A DNA stretch of 64,000 nucleotides from an uncultured Kushneria sp. Lineage in GTDB: Bacteria; Pseudomonadota; Gammaproteobacteria; Pseudomonadales; Halomonadaceae. Within the stretch, counting starts at the first letter, position 1. Each line of letters opens with the position of its first letter. Shown in pieces: positions 56,632 through 64,000 of the stretch. The stretch is from positions 62,001 through 126,000 of the forward strand of contig NZ_CANMFC010000008.1 of the NCBI RefSeq assembly GCF_947497025.1. Reading direction: 5' to 3'. A program made the translations under genes and the position numbers. Under the pieces are notes generated by a model that saw nothing but the letters and a program-made list of their open reading frames with translations, did no database searches and was not told the DNA's origin.

Positions 56632-59100
56632 GGCTTCGCTGTGTGGGCGCCCGGCGGTCAGCTCTGTGAGGCGATGGCGCAGGGCCGGATCAAACAGCAT
56701 GCGGCTTTTCATCAGGGCTTCGGGCAGGCGGGCATCAAAGTTGAGTTTTTCCTGTGACTGCCAGAGCCAGCCGTCGCGTTCCAGGCTGTCCAGCAGTCCG
56801 GCAAACAGGCGCCGATCGAAGAACTCCGGGGCATTAAGCCCCTGTAGCCGCGTCAGTCGCTCCGCCAGCAGCTGACTCTGGGCTTCCAGCATTTCCCGGC
56901 TGATGGTGCCGTTGGGGTAATGCATCAGCGTGGAAAAGAGAATAAAGCCACGCTCGAGCGTCGGCTGAATGGCGCGACCCAGCAGATAGAGGCGTTCCCG
57001 CGCCTCATCGCCTGTCTCGGGACGCTGCCAGGTGTCTCCCTGGCGTGTTAAAAGTCCCAGTGTCACGAACACTTCCAGCACGCCATTCAAATGCTCGGCG
57101 AAGGCCTGGTCATCGGCCTCAATGAAAAACTCCTGCTGCAGCGCCGGCCAGATGGGGGCCAGCAGGCTTTCAAGGGTGGTGAACTCAAGGCGGGCGTTAT
57201 TGCGAAAGGCAAAGGCGACCAGCGCGTGAAGGGCGAAGAGATGCAGTACGTTGTTGCGATACCAGGTCAGTAGTGGCGCGCGCTCGTCGCTGACCGTGAT
57301 CAGGTCCCCCAGCGAGTGTTCGATACGACTGACCACGCCCAGATATTCACTGCGTTCCACCCATTCCTGTGGCCCCTGTTCGGGCAGCCGAACGCGCTTG
57401 CCACCGGGCAGCCGTGCCTGTAGCGCATACAGCGTCTTGAGCTGGCGCATGAGCAGGTCAATTTCGATGGTGCGATGTGGCGTGGCCAGCATCGTCAGCG
57501 CGACCATGGAAATGGGCGTGAGCGCAGCAGCGTGATTGATGCGGGTGGCAATTTCAAGGCTCAGATCCGGTACCGCCTCGCGCAGCCAGTCGGCCTCGAC
57601 ACCGGGCTTCTGCGAGCGCCAGTCGGGGTAGCGCTGATCCAGATAGCTGCCCAGCACCAGCGGTTCGCCGACACTGACCTGAACGCGTCCAAAGGGCTGG
57701 CGCAGATGGCGCAGCACGCGCAGCAGCCCCAGTGGGGTCTCCTTGCGCTTTTTGCCCGTGCGCAGCTCGCGGATGTAGGCATTGGATTCAAGCACTTTCT
57801 CATAGCCGATATAAATCGGTATGAAGGCCAGTTCGCGACTCGGCGCGCGGGCATGGGAGCGCAGCGTCATCGACAGCATGCCGGGTTTGGGTGAGAGCAT
57901 GCGGCCGGTGCGCGAGCGTCCCCCCTCAATGAAGTATTCCACCGGATGCCCCTGTGACAGCAGCTGATGCAGATACTCGTTGAAGACGGCGCCATAGAGC
58001 CGGTTGCCCTTGAAACTGCGCCGCATGAAAAAGGCGCCGGCGCGGCGCAGCAATGGGCCGATCAGGGGCATATCGAGATTGCGGCCGGCGGCAATGTGCG
58101 GTGGCATCAGCCCCTGTTGATAGAGCACGTAGGAGAGCAGGAGATAATCGATATGGCTGCGGTGACAAGGGACATACACCAGCTCATGGGTCCCCGCCAG
58201 GGCTTCGACATCTTCGATACCGTGCACATCGACGCCATCATAAAGCCGATTCCACAGTCGTCCCAGTACCTGATAGAGAAAGCGCAATACCGGAGCCGAC
58301 ATGTTGGCGGCGATTTCGAAACCGTAGCGCTCGGCACGCTGCAGGGCGCGCTCGTCACGTTCGCCGTGCTCCAGCGCACTATCGTGTGCCGCGGCCCGGA
58401 CAGCGGGCTGGCGCAGGACACGTCGGATCAGTGTGCGGCGATGGGAAAGGTCAGGCCCGATGGCCTGGAGTCGAACGCGGCGGAAATAGCGTCGTAGAAA
58501 GCGGGTAATGCGGATGCGGTTGAACTGCTCATCGACGTCACCGTGTGCCATCAGCGTGCGCAGCGACACCGGTTCTCCAAGGCGAACCTCGAGCGAACGA
58601 CCGTTGATGATCACGCCGGCCAGGCGTTGCAGACGGCCTACCAGCGACCAGCCGTCGGCGGTCAAAAGATGACGCAGGCCTACGCGTTCACGCTGCGGTG
58701 CACGCCCCCAGAACAGCGTGACCGGTACCAGACTCACATCACTGTCGGGATACTCTTCCAGGGCAGTGATCAGATGATCAAGCGATGTAGAGCGGTCGAC
58801 ATGGCCGCGATGACGGCGATAATGCGTGGCATCAAACAGGGCCATGCGTGCCGGAAAACGCCGGCCATGGGCCAGGCAGACATTGCCGTCAGGAGAGGGC
58901 AGATCAAGGCGCTGACAGAAAATCGACAGTGCCAGTCGGTCGGACAGGGCCGACACCGGTAGTATGTAGATGATCGGCCGATCATGCCCGGTGAAAAGGG
59001 TTTTCGGGCATTCGGGATCCATGCTGCGAAAGCGCAGCCAGGCGCCGAGCGCTCGGCAACCGAGGCGCTGCCAGAATCCCTGTGAAGATGTTTCGGACAT
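56623..59100 (-). CDS. plsB: Glycerol-3-phosphate 1-O-acyltransferase PlsB
   Basis: An 825-residue membrane enzyme that starts phospholipid synthesis. The acyltransferase motifs are clear: HRSHIDYLLLSY (HX4D, near residue 311), FFMRRSFKGNRLYGAVFNEY, FIEGGRSRTGRMLSPKPGML (near 386) and AFIPIYIGYEKVLE. The length matches the long PlsB form. The start is uncertain, since no strong ribosome binding site is seen: ATG at 59100 (MSETSSQGFW) fits the family length, and a GTG at 59163 would add 21 residues. Confidence 0.93.
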   Translation of the reverse strand: MSETSSQGFWQRLGCRALGAWLRFRSMDPECPKTLFTGHDRPIIYILPVSALSDRLALSIFCQRLDLPSPDGNVCLAHGRRFPARMALFDATHYRRHRGHVDRSTSLDHLITALEEYPDSDVSLVPVTLFWGRAPQRERVGLRHLLTADGWSLVGRLQRLAGVIINGRSLEVRLGEPVSLRTLMAHGDVDEQFNRIRITRFLRRYFRRVRLQAIGPDLSHRRTLIRRVLRQPAVRAAAHDSALEHGERDERALQRAERYGFEIAANMSAPVLRFLYQVLGRLWNRLYDGVDVHGIEDVEALAGTHELVYVPCHRSHIDYLLLSYVLYQQGLMPPHIAAGRNLDMPLIGPLLRRAGAFFMRRSFKGNRLYGAVFNEYLHQLLSQGHPVEYFIEGGRSRTGRMLSPKPGMLSMTLRSHARAPSRELAFIPIYIGYEKVLESNAYIRELRTGKKRKETPLGLLRVLRHLRQPFGRVQVSVGEPLVLGSYLDQRYPDWRSQKPGVEADWLREAVPDLSLEIATRINHAAALTPISMVALTMLATPHRTIEIDLLMRQLKTLYALQARLPGGKRVRLPEQGPQEWVERSEYLGVVSRIEHSLGDLITVSDERAPLLTWYRNNVLHLFALHALVAFAFRNNARLEFTTLESLLAPIWPALQQEFFIEADDQAFAEHLNGVLEVFVTLGLLTRQGDTWQRPETGDEARERLYLLGRAIQPTLERGFILFSTLMHYPNGTISREMLEAQSQLLAERLTRLQGLNAPEFFDRRLFAGLLDSLERDGWLWQSQEKLNFDARLPEALMKSRMLFDPALRHRLTELTAGRPHSEASA

Positions 59101-59243
59101 GGCCGGTTTGCTCGCTGAATCGGGAATATGGAAGGTTGAATGACCTGACAGTGAGATCTGCACCGATCCGATGACATGGCACTATAGTATAGCGCCGGTT
59201 GAATCGACATGGCCCAGAGGGCAGCAAGACAGGGAGATGCAAC

Positions 59244-60371
59244 ATGAGAGAGCAGTGGCATGACGGCAATCATTTTTCCCTGTTGCCGACAGCAGACTGT
59301 TTTGTGCCCGCACTGCTTGAGGCCATCGATCACGCGAAAGCCTCGATTCTGATCGAGCTCTATATCGTCGAGGACGGCGACATGGGGGAGCGTTTTTTTG
59401 AAGCGCTCATCCGGGCCGCTGCTCGCGGTGTCGATGTGCGGTTTTTAATTGATGCCTGCGGATCATGGTCTCTTTCCAGAGAGAGCAAGCAGCGTCTGGT
59501 CGACGCCAGCATCTCTCTGCGTGAATTCAACGTTTTGACGCTCAGGCATCTGGGGCGCTTCATTTCGCGGGATCATCGCAAACTGGTCGTCATTGACGGA
59601 CATACCGCCTTTACAGGGGGCTTCGGGGTAAATGATCAGTTTCTCAGGTCATGGTTCGAAGTGGCCGTTCGCATTACCGGCCCCTGTGTCGATGACTGGA
59701 TTGAACTGTTCAATCGGGTGTGGCGCTCGCGAAAGACCCAGGACTTTGTGACCGGCGTCCGGCGAAAGGGTAATGCGCCAGCGGTCGTGCCAAATCCGAT
59801 GCGCTGTGAAGGGCACATGGTTGGTCGCGTGGTTTGGGGGCAGGGGTATCACTACCAGGCCATCCGCCGCTCACTGCAGCACCAGGTTAGCACGGCCCAA
59901 AAGCATATCTGGATCTGTACCCCCTATTTTGTACCCACTCGCACTTTGAGAAGACAGCTGCGCCGAGCGGCACGCCGTGGAGTGGATGTCAGGCTGTTGC
60001 TGGCCGCGCGTGATCACGATCATCCCAGCGTGCGTTACGCCGGGCAGCGGTTTTTCACCCGGCTTTTGCGATCAAACGTGCGCATTTTCGAGTTTCAGCC
60101 GCGCTTTATTCATGCCAAGTTCAGCCTGTGTGACGGCTGGGCAACCATTGGCTCATGCAATTTCGATCACTGGAGCCTGCAGTGGAATCTGGAAGCCAAT
60201 CAGGAGATCGATGATCCCGGTTTTGCCACCGAGCTGGGTGAGCTGTTTGAACACTGCTTTGATCAATGCCATGAAATTAGCGCTGTCCACTGGGCGTCGC
60301 GGTCGCGACGCCAGCGGCTGCGTGAATGGGGCTACGGCATAATGGATGCCCTGATGACCCGATTGCGCTGA
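59244..60371 (+). CDS. Phospholipase-D-family cardiolipin synthase-like protein
   Basis: A 375-residue protein with two HKD motifs: HRKLVVIDGHTAFTGG (from H111) and HAKFSLCDGWATIGSCNFD (from H290). There are no N-terminal membrane helices, as in ClsB. Such enzymes join phosphatidylglycerol to another phospholipid or glycerol to make cardiolipin. Divergent from plsB, which fits phospholipid synthesis. GGGAG lies about 8 bases before the ATG at 59244. Other PLD-type activities cannot be excluded. Confidence 0.87.
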   Translation: MREQWHDGNHFSLLPTADCFVPALLEAIDHAKASILIELYIVEDGDMGERFFEALIRAAARGVDVRFLIDACGSWSLSRESKQRLVDASISLREFNVLTLRHLGRFISRDHRKLVVIDGHTAFTGGFGVNDQFLRSWFEVAVRITGPCVDDWIELFNRVWRSRKTQDFVTGVRRKGNAPAVVPNPMRCEGHMVGRVVWGQGYHYQAIRRSLQHQVSTAQKHIWICTPYFVPTRTLRRQLRRAARRGVDVRLLLAARDHDHPSVRYAGQRFFTRLLRSNVRIFEFQPRFIHAKFSLCDGWATIGSCNFDHWSLQWNLEANQEIDDPGFATELGELFEHCFDQCHEISAVHWASRSRRQRLREWGYGIMDALMTRLR

Positions 60372-60391
60372 AGGCTTTTGCCGGGCGTTTT

Positions 60392-61078
60392 TTACTGACG
60401 CTTGCCCGGGCCTCTGGATTTGCCCTTGCCCTTTGCGCCCTTGCTGCCTTTTGAAGGCGTGGGGGCAGGCTTTTCAACCGGTGCGCGCTGCAGCAGGTAA
60501 AGATCCAGTGTCAGCTCGGCCAGCTGCCCTGCCAGGCGGGTTGCCTCGGTCGGCTGTTGGCCAAGGGCTGCCAGTTCCGGGTCTTCCTCGTCGAACAGGC
60601 CCGACAGGGTCATGAAGGGCAGTAGCAGTTCAGCGGCCGTCTCTTCCTGAGCGCCGAACCAGGCCGCCTCATCAAGAAAGACGCCTTCCATGAAGCCGGC
60701 ACACCAGAGGCGTACAGGATGCTCTTCGTTCTCTTCTTCGCTGCCTTCAAATTCGAGATCAAAGGGCAGGTCCGGGATGTTACCGTTTTCAAAAACCTCG
60801 ACCGCATTGACGAGCAGGGCATCCAGCGCGTCAAGAATCTCCCGGCGCTGCTGATCGCTTTCAAAGTCGGGCGTGGTGTCAAAAATCAGGGCATGGCGCT
60901 CATCGCGGTCGTGTGACACGGTCGAGATGGCCAGCGCTGTCAGCAGTCCATGTACGCCAAACAGATCCAGTGCTTCTTCGCTGACGCGCTCGGAATCGAG
61001 AAACTCGAACAGTGCATCAAGACGGTCATCCTCCAGCAGCGGTACCGATTGGGGCGTATCGGCCGTGATATCATTCAT
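60392..61078 (-). CDS. YecA/YgfB-family (UPF0149) protein
   Basis: A 228-residue acidic protein of a family of unknown function. LDALFEFLDSERVSEEALDLFGVHGLLTALAI and the ARLWCAGFMEGV-like stretch (RLWCAGFMEGVFL) with LLPFMTLSGL match UPF0149. The C-terminus differs in charge: a short Lys/Gly/Pro-rich tail after an otherwise acidic body. The YecA-type metal-binding C-terminus (SEC-C) is not present. The start at MNDITADT is the first family-like position. Confidence 0.83.
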   Translation of the reverse strand: MNDITADTPQSVPLLEDDRLDALFEFLDSERVSEEALDLFGVHGLLTALAISTVSHDRDERHALIFDTTPDFESDQQRREILDALDALLVNAVEVFENGNIPDLPFDLEFEGSEEENEEHPVRLWCAGFMEGVFLDEAAWFGAQEETAAELLLPFMTLSGLFDEEDPELAALGQQPTEATRLAGQLAELTLDLYLLQRAPVEKPAPTPSKGSKGAKGKGKSRGPGKRQ

Positions 61079-61155
61079 TGAGCAGCATCCATACAGTAAG
61101 CGGCGCGTTGCACGGCAGCCGGGCCGCCGGGTTGAGAATTCATAGTTTATCATCC

Positions 61156-61728
61156 ATGACCGATTTCCCTGCCAGCGACATTGATGACTTTCCGCTCGGC
61201 GATGCCAGCCGCGCCCGGCTTTTGGCTCATGTCGAACGATGCCTTGTGAAGGCCCGCGTTCGCTATTCGACGCTGCCGTCTCCCGGGGTCTGGTGTGATC
61301 TGCGTGGACGCAGTGCCGGGCAGGCTCATTATGGTCGTGGCGGTCTGCGCTTTAACATGACGCTGTATGCCGAGCAGCCCGAGGCCTTTCTTGCCGAGGT
61401 GGTGCCGCATGAAATGGCCCACTGGGTTGTTCATCATGTGTATCCGGGACGTGTTCGGCCGCATGGCGTGCAGTGGCAGCGGGTCATGATCGAGGTGTTT
61501 GACTGCCCGCCCAGTGTTACCCATCGCTTTGATACCTCACGTGCCAGTCCTGCCCCCTATCCCTATCTCTGTGGCTGTCGTCGTCACTACTTTACCCGTC
61601 GACGCCATAATAATGAGCGCCGTGGCAGCCGATACCGCTGCCGCTATTGCGGCGAGATACTGCGCCCTGAAGCGCGTGACGATGGCGCGCGATCCGATTC
61701 AGGCGTGGAAAGAATGGTCGAACAGTGA
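61156..61728 (+). CDS. sprT: SprT-family zinc metalloprotease-like protein
   Basis: A 190-residue SprT-domain protein. The zinc site is HEMAH (H85, E86, H89) with a further His in VYPGRVRPHGVQW. The C-terminal zinc ribbon has cysteines in YLCGCRRHYF and YRCRYCGEIL. Eukaryotic relatives (Spartan) repair DNA-protein crosslinks; the bacterial function is not firmly known. The ATG at 61156 was chosen; a longer frame overlaps the YecA-like start. Confidence 0.88.
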   Translation: MTDFPASDIDDFPLGDASRARLLAHVERCLVKARVRYSTLPSPGVWCDLRGRSAGQAHYGRGGLRFNMTLYAEQPEAFLAEVVPHEMAHWVVHHVYPGRVRPHGVQWQRVMIEVFDCPPSVTHRFDTSRASPAPYPYLCGCRRHYFTRRRHNNERRGSRYRCRYCGEILRPEARDDGARSDSGVERMVEQ

Positions 61729-61732
61729 CCAT

Positions 61733-61820
61733 GGTCTAATGGTCAGCCTGCCCCTGCCTGACGCTAATCTAAGGGTCACACTATCCATGGTGGGTCTGCG
61801 TGATCCATTAGATCAAGGAG
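61733..61820 (+). promoter_or_regulatory. Inverted repeat in the leader of acs, next to its ribosome binding site
   Basis: GGTCTAATGG (61733-61742) can pair with CCATTAGATC (61805-61814), with one G-T pair. The ribosome binding site AAGGAG (61815-61820) follows at once, 7 bases before the ATG. A stem at this point could influence access to the ribosome binding site; this is inferred from the repeat only. Confidence 0.35.
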
Positions 61821-61827
61821 ATGCGAC

Positions 61828-63771
61828 ATGAGCCATACTGCCCAAGCCATGGCAGGTGCCGCACAAAAGCTGCGTGGCCCGATCAGCGAGCAGGACTATC
61901 GCGAGCGTTATCGTTATTCGATCGAATCTCCTGAAGACTTCTGGCGTGAAGAGATGCAGCGTCTTGACTGGATTCGCACGCCTGAAAGCATTCTTAACGG
62001 CCATTTCGGTGACAATCGTTCCCGTATCCGCTGGTTCGAGGACGGCGTGCTCAATGCTTCGGCCAACTGTCTGGATCGTCATCTCGAACGCCGGGGGGAC
62101 AAGCCGGCCATTGTCTGGGAAGGCGACAATCCCGATCATCAGCGCGTGTTGACCTACCGCGAACTGCATGAGCAGACGTGTCGGTTTGCCAACATGCTCA
62201 AGACGCTTGGGGTCGGACGCGGTGATACCGTGACGCTGTACATGCCGATGATTCCGGAAGCGGCGGTTGCCATGCTGGCGTGCGCCCGCATTGGTGCCGT
62301 GCACTCCGTCGTATTTGGCGGGTTTTCATCGGAAGCGCTGGCCGGGCGGATCTCGGACTGTGCCTCTCGTGTGGTGATTACCGCCGATATTTCACGTCGT
62401 GGTGGCAAGCAGGTTCCGCTCAAGAAAAACGTCGACGAGGCGCTGGCCATCAAGGGCACCGAGTGTGTCGAGCATGTGCTGGTCGTCCCCTGTGGTGACA
62501 AGCCCATTGACTGGCAATCCCGCGATATCGATGCCTGCGCGATGATGCAGGAGCAGTCTGCAGAGTGTGAACCCGAAGCCATGGGGGCCGAGGACCCTTT
62601 GTTCATTCTTTATACCTCGGGATCAACGGGCACACCCAAGGGCCTGATGCATACCACCGGGGGGTATCTGCTTTATGCGTCCATGACCCATCAGGAGATC
62701 TTTGGACTGCGTGAAGACGATGTCTACTGGTGTGCTGCCGATGTGGGCTGGGTCACCGGTCACTCCTATGTGGTGTATGGGCCGCTGGCCAACGGGGCCA
62801 CAACGGTCATGTTTGAAGGCGTGCCGAGCTATCCGGATTACGGCCGTGTCGGGGAAGTGATTGACCGGCACAACATTACGATTTTCTATACCTCACCGAC
62901 GGCCATTCGCGCCATGATGGGCCATGGTGATCATGTCATGGACAGCAGCCGGCGCGATTCGCTGCGCCTGATTGGGACGGTGGGTGAGCCCATCAACCCG
63001 CAGGCCTGGCACTTCAGTCACCAGATTATCGGCAACGGGCGCTGCCCGATCATGGATACCTGGTGGCAGACCGAAACCGGTGGTCACATGATGGCGCCCC
63101 TGACCGACGTTGAAAACGTCAAGCCCGGTGCGGCCATGCGGCCCTTCTTCGGCATTCGCCCGGCATTGATGGATGCCGAAGGCAAGCGTGTTGAAGGTGA
63201 CGGTGAGGGCAGTCTGGTTATCGAAGGCAGCTGGCCGGGCCAGGCGCGTACCATCTGGGGCAACCATGAGCGTTTCGAGGAAACCTATTTCAGCATGTAT
63301 CCCGGTGCCTACTTCACCGGCGATGGCGCGCACCGCGATGCCGATGGGGATTACTGGATCACCGGGCGTATCGATGATGTGCTCAATGTCTCCGGGCACC
63401 GCATGGGAACGGCCGAGATCGAATCGGCGCTGGTGGCGCATCCGGCCGTAGCCGAGGCCGCAGTCGTGGGCTTTCCTCATGACATGAAGGGACAGGGCAT
63501 TTATGCCTATATCACCCTGATGCAGGGGGCGGAGCCCAGTGAAGGGCTAAGCAGGGAGCTCAACGACGTTGTGCGCCGTGATATCGGTGCGATTGCAAAG
63601 CTTGATGCCATTCAGTGGGCGCCGGGTCTGCCCAAGACACGTTCCGGCAAGATCATGCGGCGCATTCTTCGCAAGATTGCCGCCAATGAAGTGGACGGCC
63701 TGGGCGATATCAGTACCCTGTCTGACCCTGACGTTGTGGAAGCCCTGATCAAGGAGCGTGTTCACCGCTAG
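61828..63771 (+). CDS. acs: Acetyl-coenzyme A synthetase
   Basis: A 647-residue AMP-forming enzyme that activates acetate to acetyl-CoA. [14 protein letters not shown] is the adenylate-forming signature, [14 protein letters not shown] and [10 protein letters not shown] are conserved, and [15 protein letters not shown] holds the catalytic lysine K608, which is acetylated for control in other bacteria. The length is normal. AAGGAG lies 7 bases upstream of the ATG. A terminator follows at 63830. Confidence 0.96.
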   Translation: MSHTAQAMAGAAQKLRGPISEQDYRERYRYSIESPEDFWREEMQRLDWIRTPESILNGHFGDNRSRIRWFEDGVLNASANCLDRHLERRGDKPAIVWEGDNPDHQRVLTYRELHEQTCRFANMLKTLGVGRGDTVTLYMPMIPEAAVAMLACARIGAVHSVVFGGFSSEALAGRISDCASRVVITADISRRGGKQVPLKKNVDEALAIKGTECVEHVLVVPCGDKPIDWQSRDIDACAMMQEQSAECEPEAMGAEDPLFILYTSGSTGTPKGLMHTTGGYLLYASMTHQEIFGLREDDVYWCAADVGWVTGHSYVVYGPLANGATTVMFEGVPSYPDYGRVGEVIDRHNITIFYTSPTAIRAMMGHGDHVMDSSRRDSLRLIGTVGEPINPQAWHFSHQIIGNGRCPIMDTWWQTETGGHMMAPLTDVENVKPGAAMRPFFGIRPALMDAEGKRVEGDGEGSLVIEGSWPGQARTIWGNHERFEETYFSMYPGAYFTGDGAHRDADGDYWITGRIDDVLNVSGHRMGTAEIESALVAHPAVAEAAVVGFPHDMKGQGIYAYITLMQGAEPSEGLSRELNDVVRRDIGAIAKLDAIQWAPGLPKTRSGKIMRRILRKIAANEVDGLGDISTLSDPDVVEALIKERVHR

Positions 63772-63829
63772 GGAATATGCTCATCTGCTTCTCGATCACG
63801 ACAAGCGCGTCATCTTGTCGCATAATGAA

Positions 63830-63867
63830 CGTTAGCGCCGGGAAACCGGTTGCTAACGTTTTATTTT
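63830..63867 (+). terminator. Terminator after acs
   Basis: CGTTAGC (63830-63836) pairs with GCTAACG (63852-63858); inside, CCGG pairs with CCGG around GAAA. A TTTTATTTT run follows. Confidence 0.87.
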
Positions 63868-64000
63868 GGAAATAAAAAAATCATGGGGTAACATGCTGAG
63901 ATTGCTGGTTACATGATCGGCAGGTGGCATGATGACGCTCGGCCTTGCACTGCTGATGACGTGGCTGACCGCGTTTTGACCGGGGCTGGGCCGTCCTGAA

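Overview
The window looks like ordinary core chromosome of a halophilic gammaproteobacterium, most likely of the family Halomonadaceae (Halomonas, Kushneria or a close relative). The base composition is about 60% GC, the genes are tightly packed, many neighbours overlap by 4 bp (ATGA, GTGA or TTGA), and several proteins carry long acidic linkers or tails (AceF, ScpB, YecA-like, PqqA), as is common in halophiles. Gene order also follows known gammaproteobacterial blocks: mltF/purL divergent; bepA-tusA-perM-bcp-dapA-bamC-MBL-purC as in Pseudomonas; scpA-scpB-rluB; aceE-aceF; adk-tsaB. The genus is an inference.

Layout. 1-3.9 kb: the end of a protoporphyrinogen oxidase gene, then a coupled set of a dicarboxylate/amino-acid symporter, a SolA-like flavin amine oxidase and rlmA. 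4.0-8.2 kb (minus strand): the cytochrome bo3 quinol oxidase operon cyoABCD, with cyoB broken by a one-base frameshift in a G5 run. 8.3-14.8 kb: a deaminase, ndpA, an acetyltransferase, a SYLF lipoprotein, a YebC-like gene, dbpA and a RIO kinase. 14.8-16.2 kb is a small decay zone: an EAL-domain remnant, about 440 bp without an intact gene, and a RimL-like acetyltransferase stopped by an in-frame amber codon. 16.3-23 kb: a DUF3817 membrane protein, an AraC regulator facing a zinc alcohol dehydrogenase, tadA, and a diguanylate cyclase coupled to mltF. 23.2-30 kb: purL, a small monooxygenase, an unknown gene and radD.

30-33.3 kb is a complete pqqABCDE operon for the redox cofactor pyrroloquinoline quinone; it includes a 31-codon pqqA with an unusually acidic tail that is too short for most ORF callers. 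33.4-36.8 kb: the ScpAB chromosome-condensation genes, rluB and three identical tRNA-Lys(UUU) genes. 36.8-44 kb: the conserved bepA-to-purC block (outer-membrane quality control, sulfur transfer, peroxide defence, lysine and purine synthesis). 44-48 kb: trmO, an unknown membrane protein, a DASS-type anion transporter and ampD. 48.2-53.2 kb: aceE and a three-lipoyl aceF. 53.4-63.8 kb: adk, tsaB, uppP, rsmJ, plsB, a phospholipase-D-family synthase, a YecA-like gene, sprT and acs.

The genes are mainly housekeeping: respiration and acetyl-CoA supply (cyo, aceEF, acs, PQQ), translation and RNA modification (rlmA, rluB, rsmJ, tadA, trmO, tsaB, dbpA, tRNA-Lys), envelope (bamC, bepA, uppP, ampD, mltF, plsB, PLD) and purine synthesis (purL, purC). 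I found no phage, insertion sequence, CRISPR array or defence island, and no convincing undescribed system. The points most worth a second look are the cyoB frameshift, the two decayed genes, the odd PqqA and the palindrome in front of it, and several leader or intercistronic hairpins.
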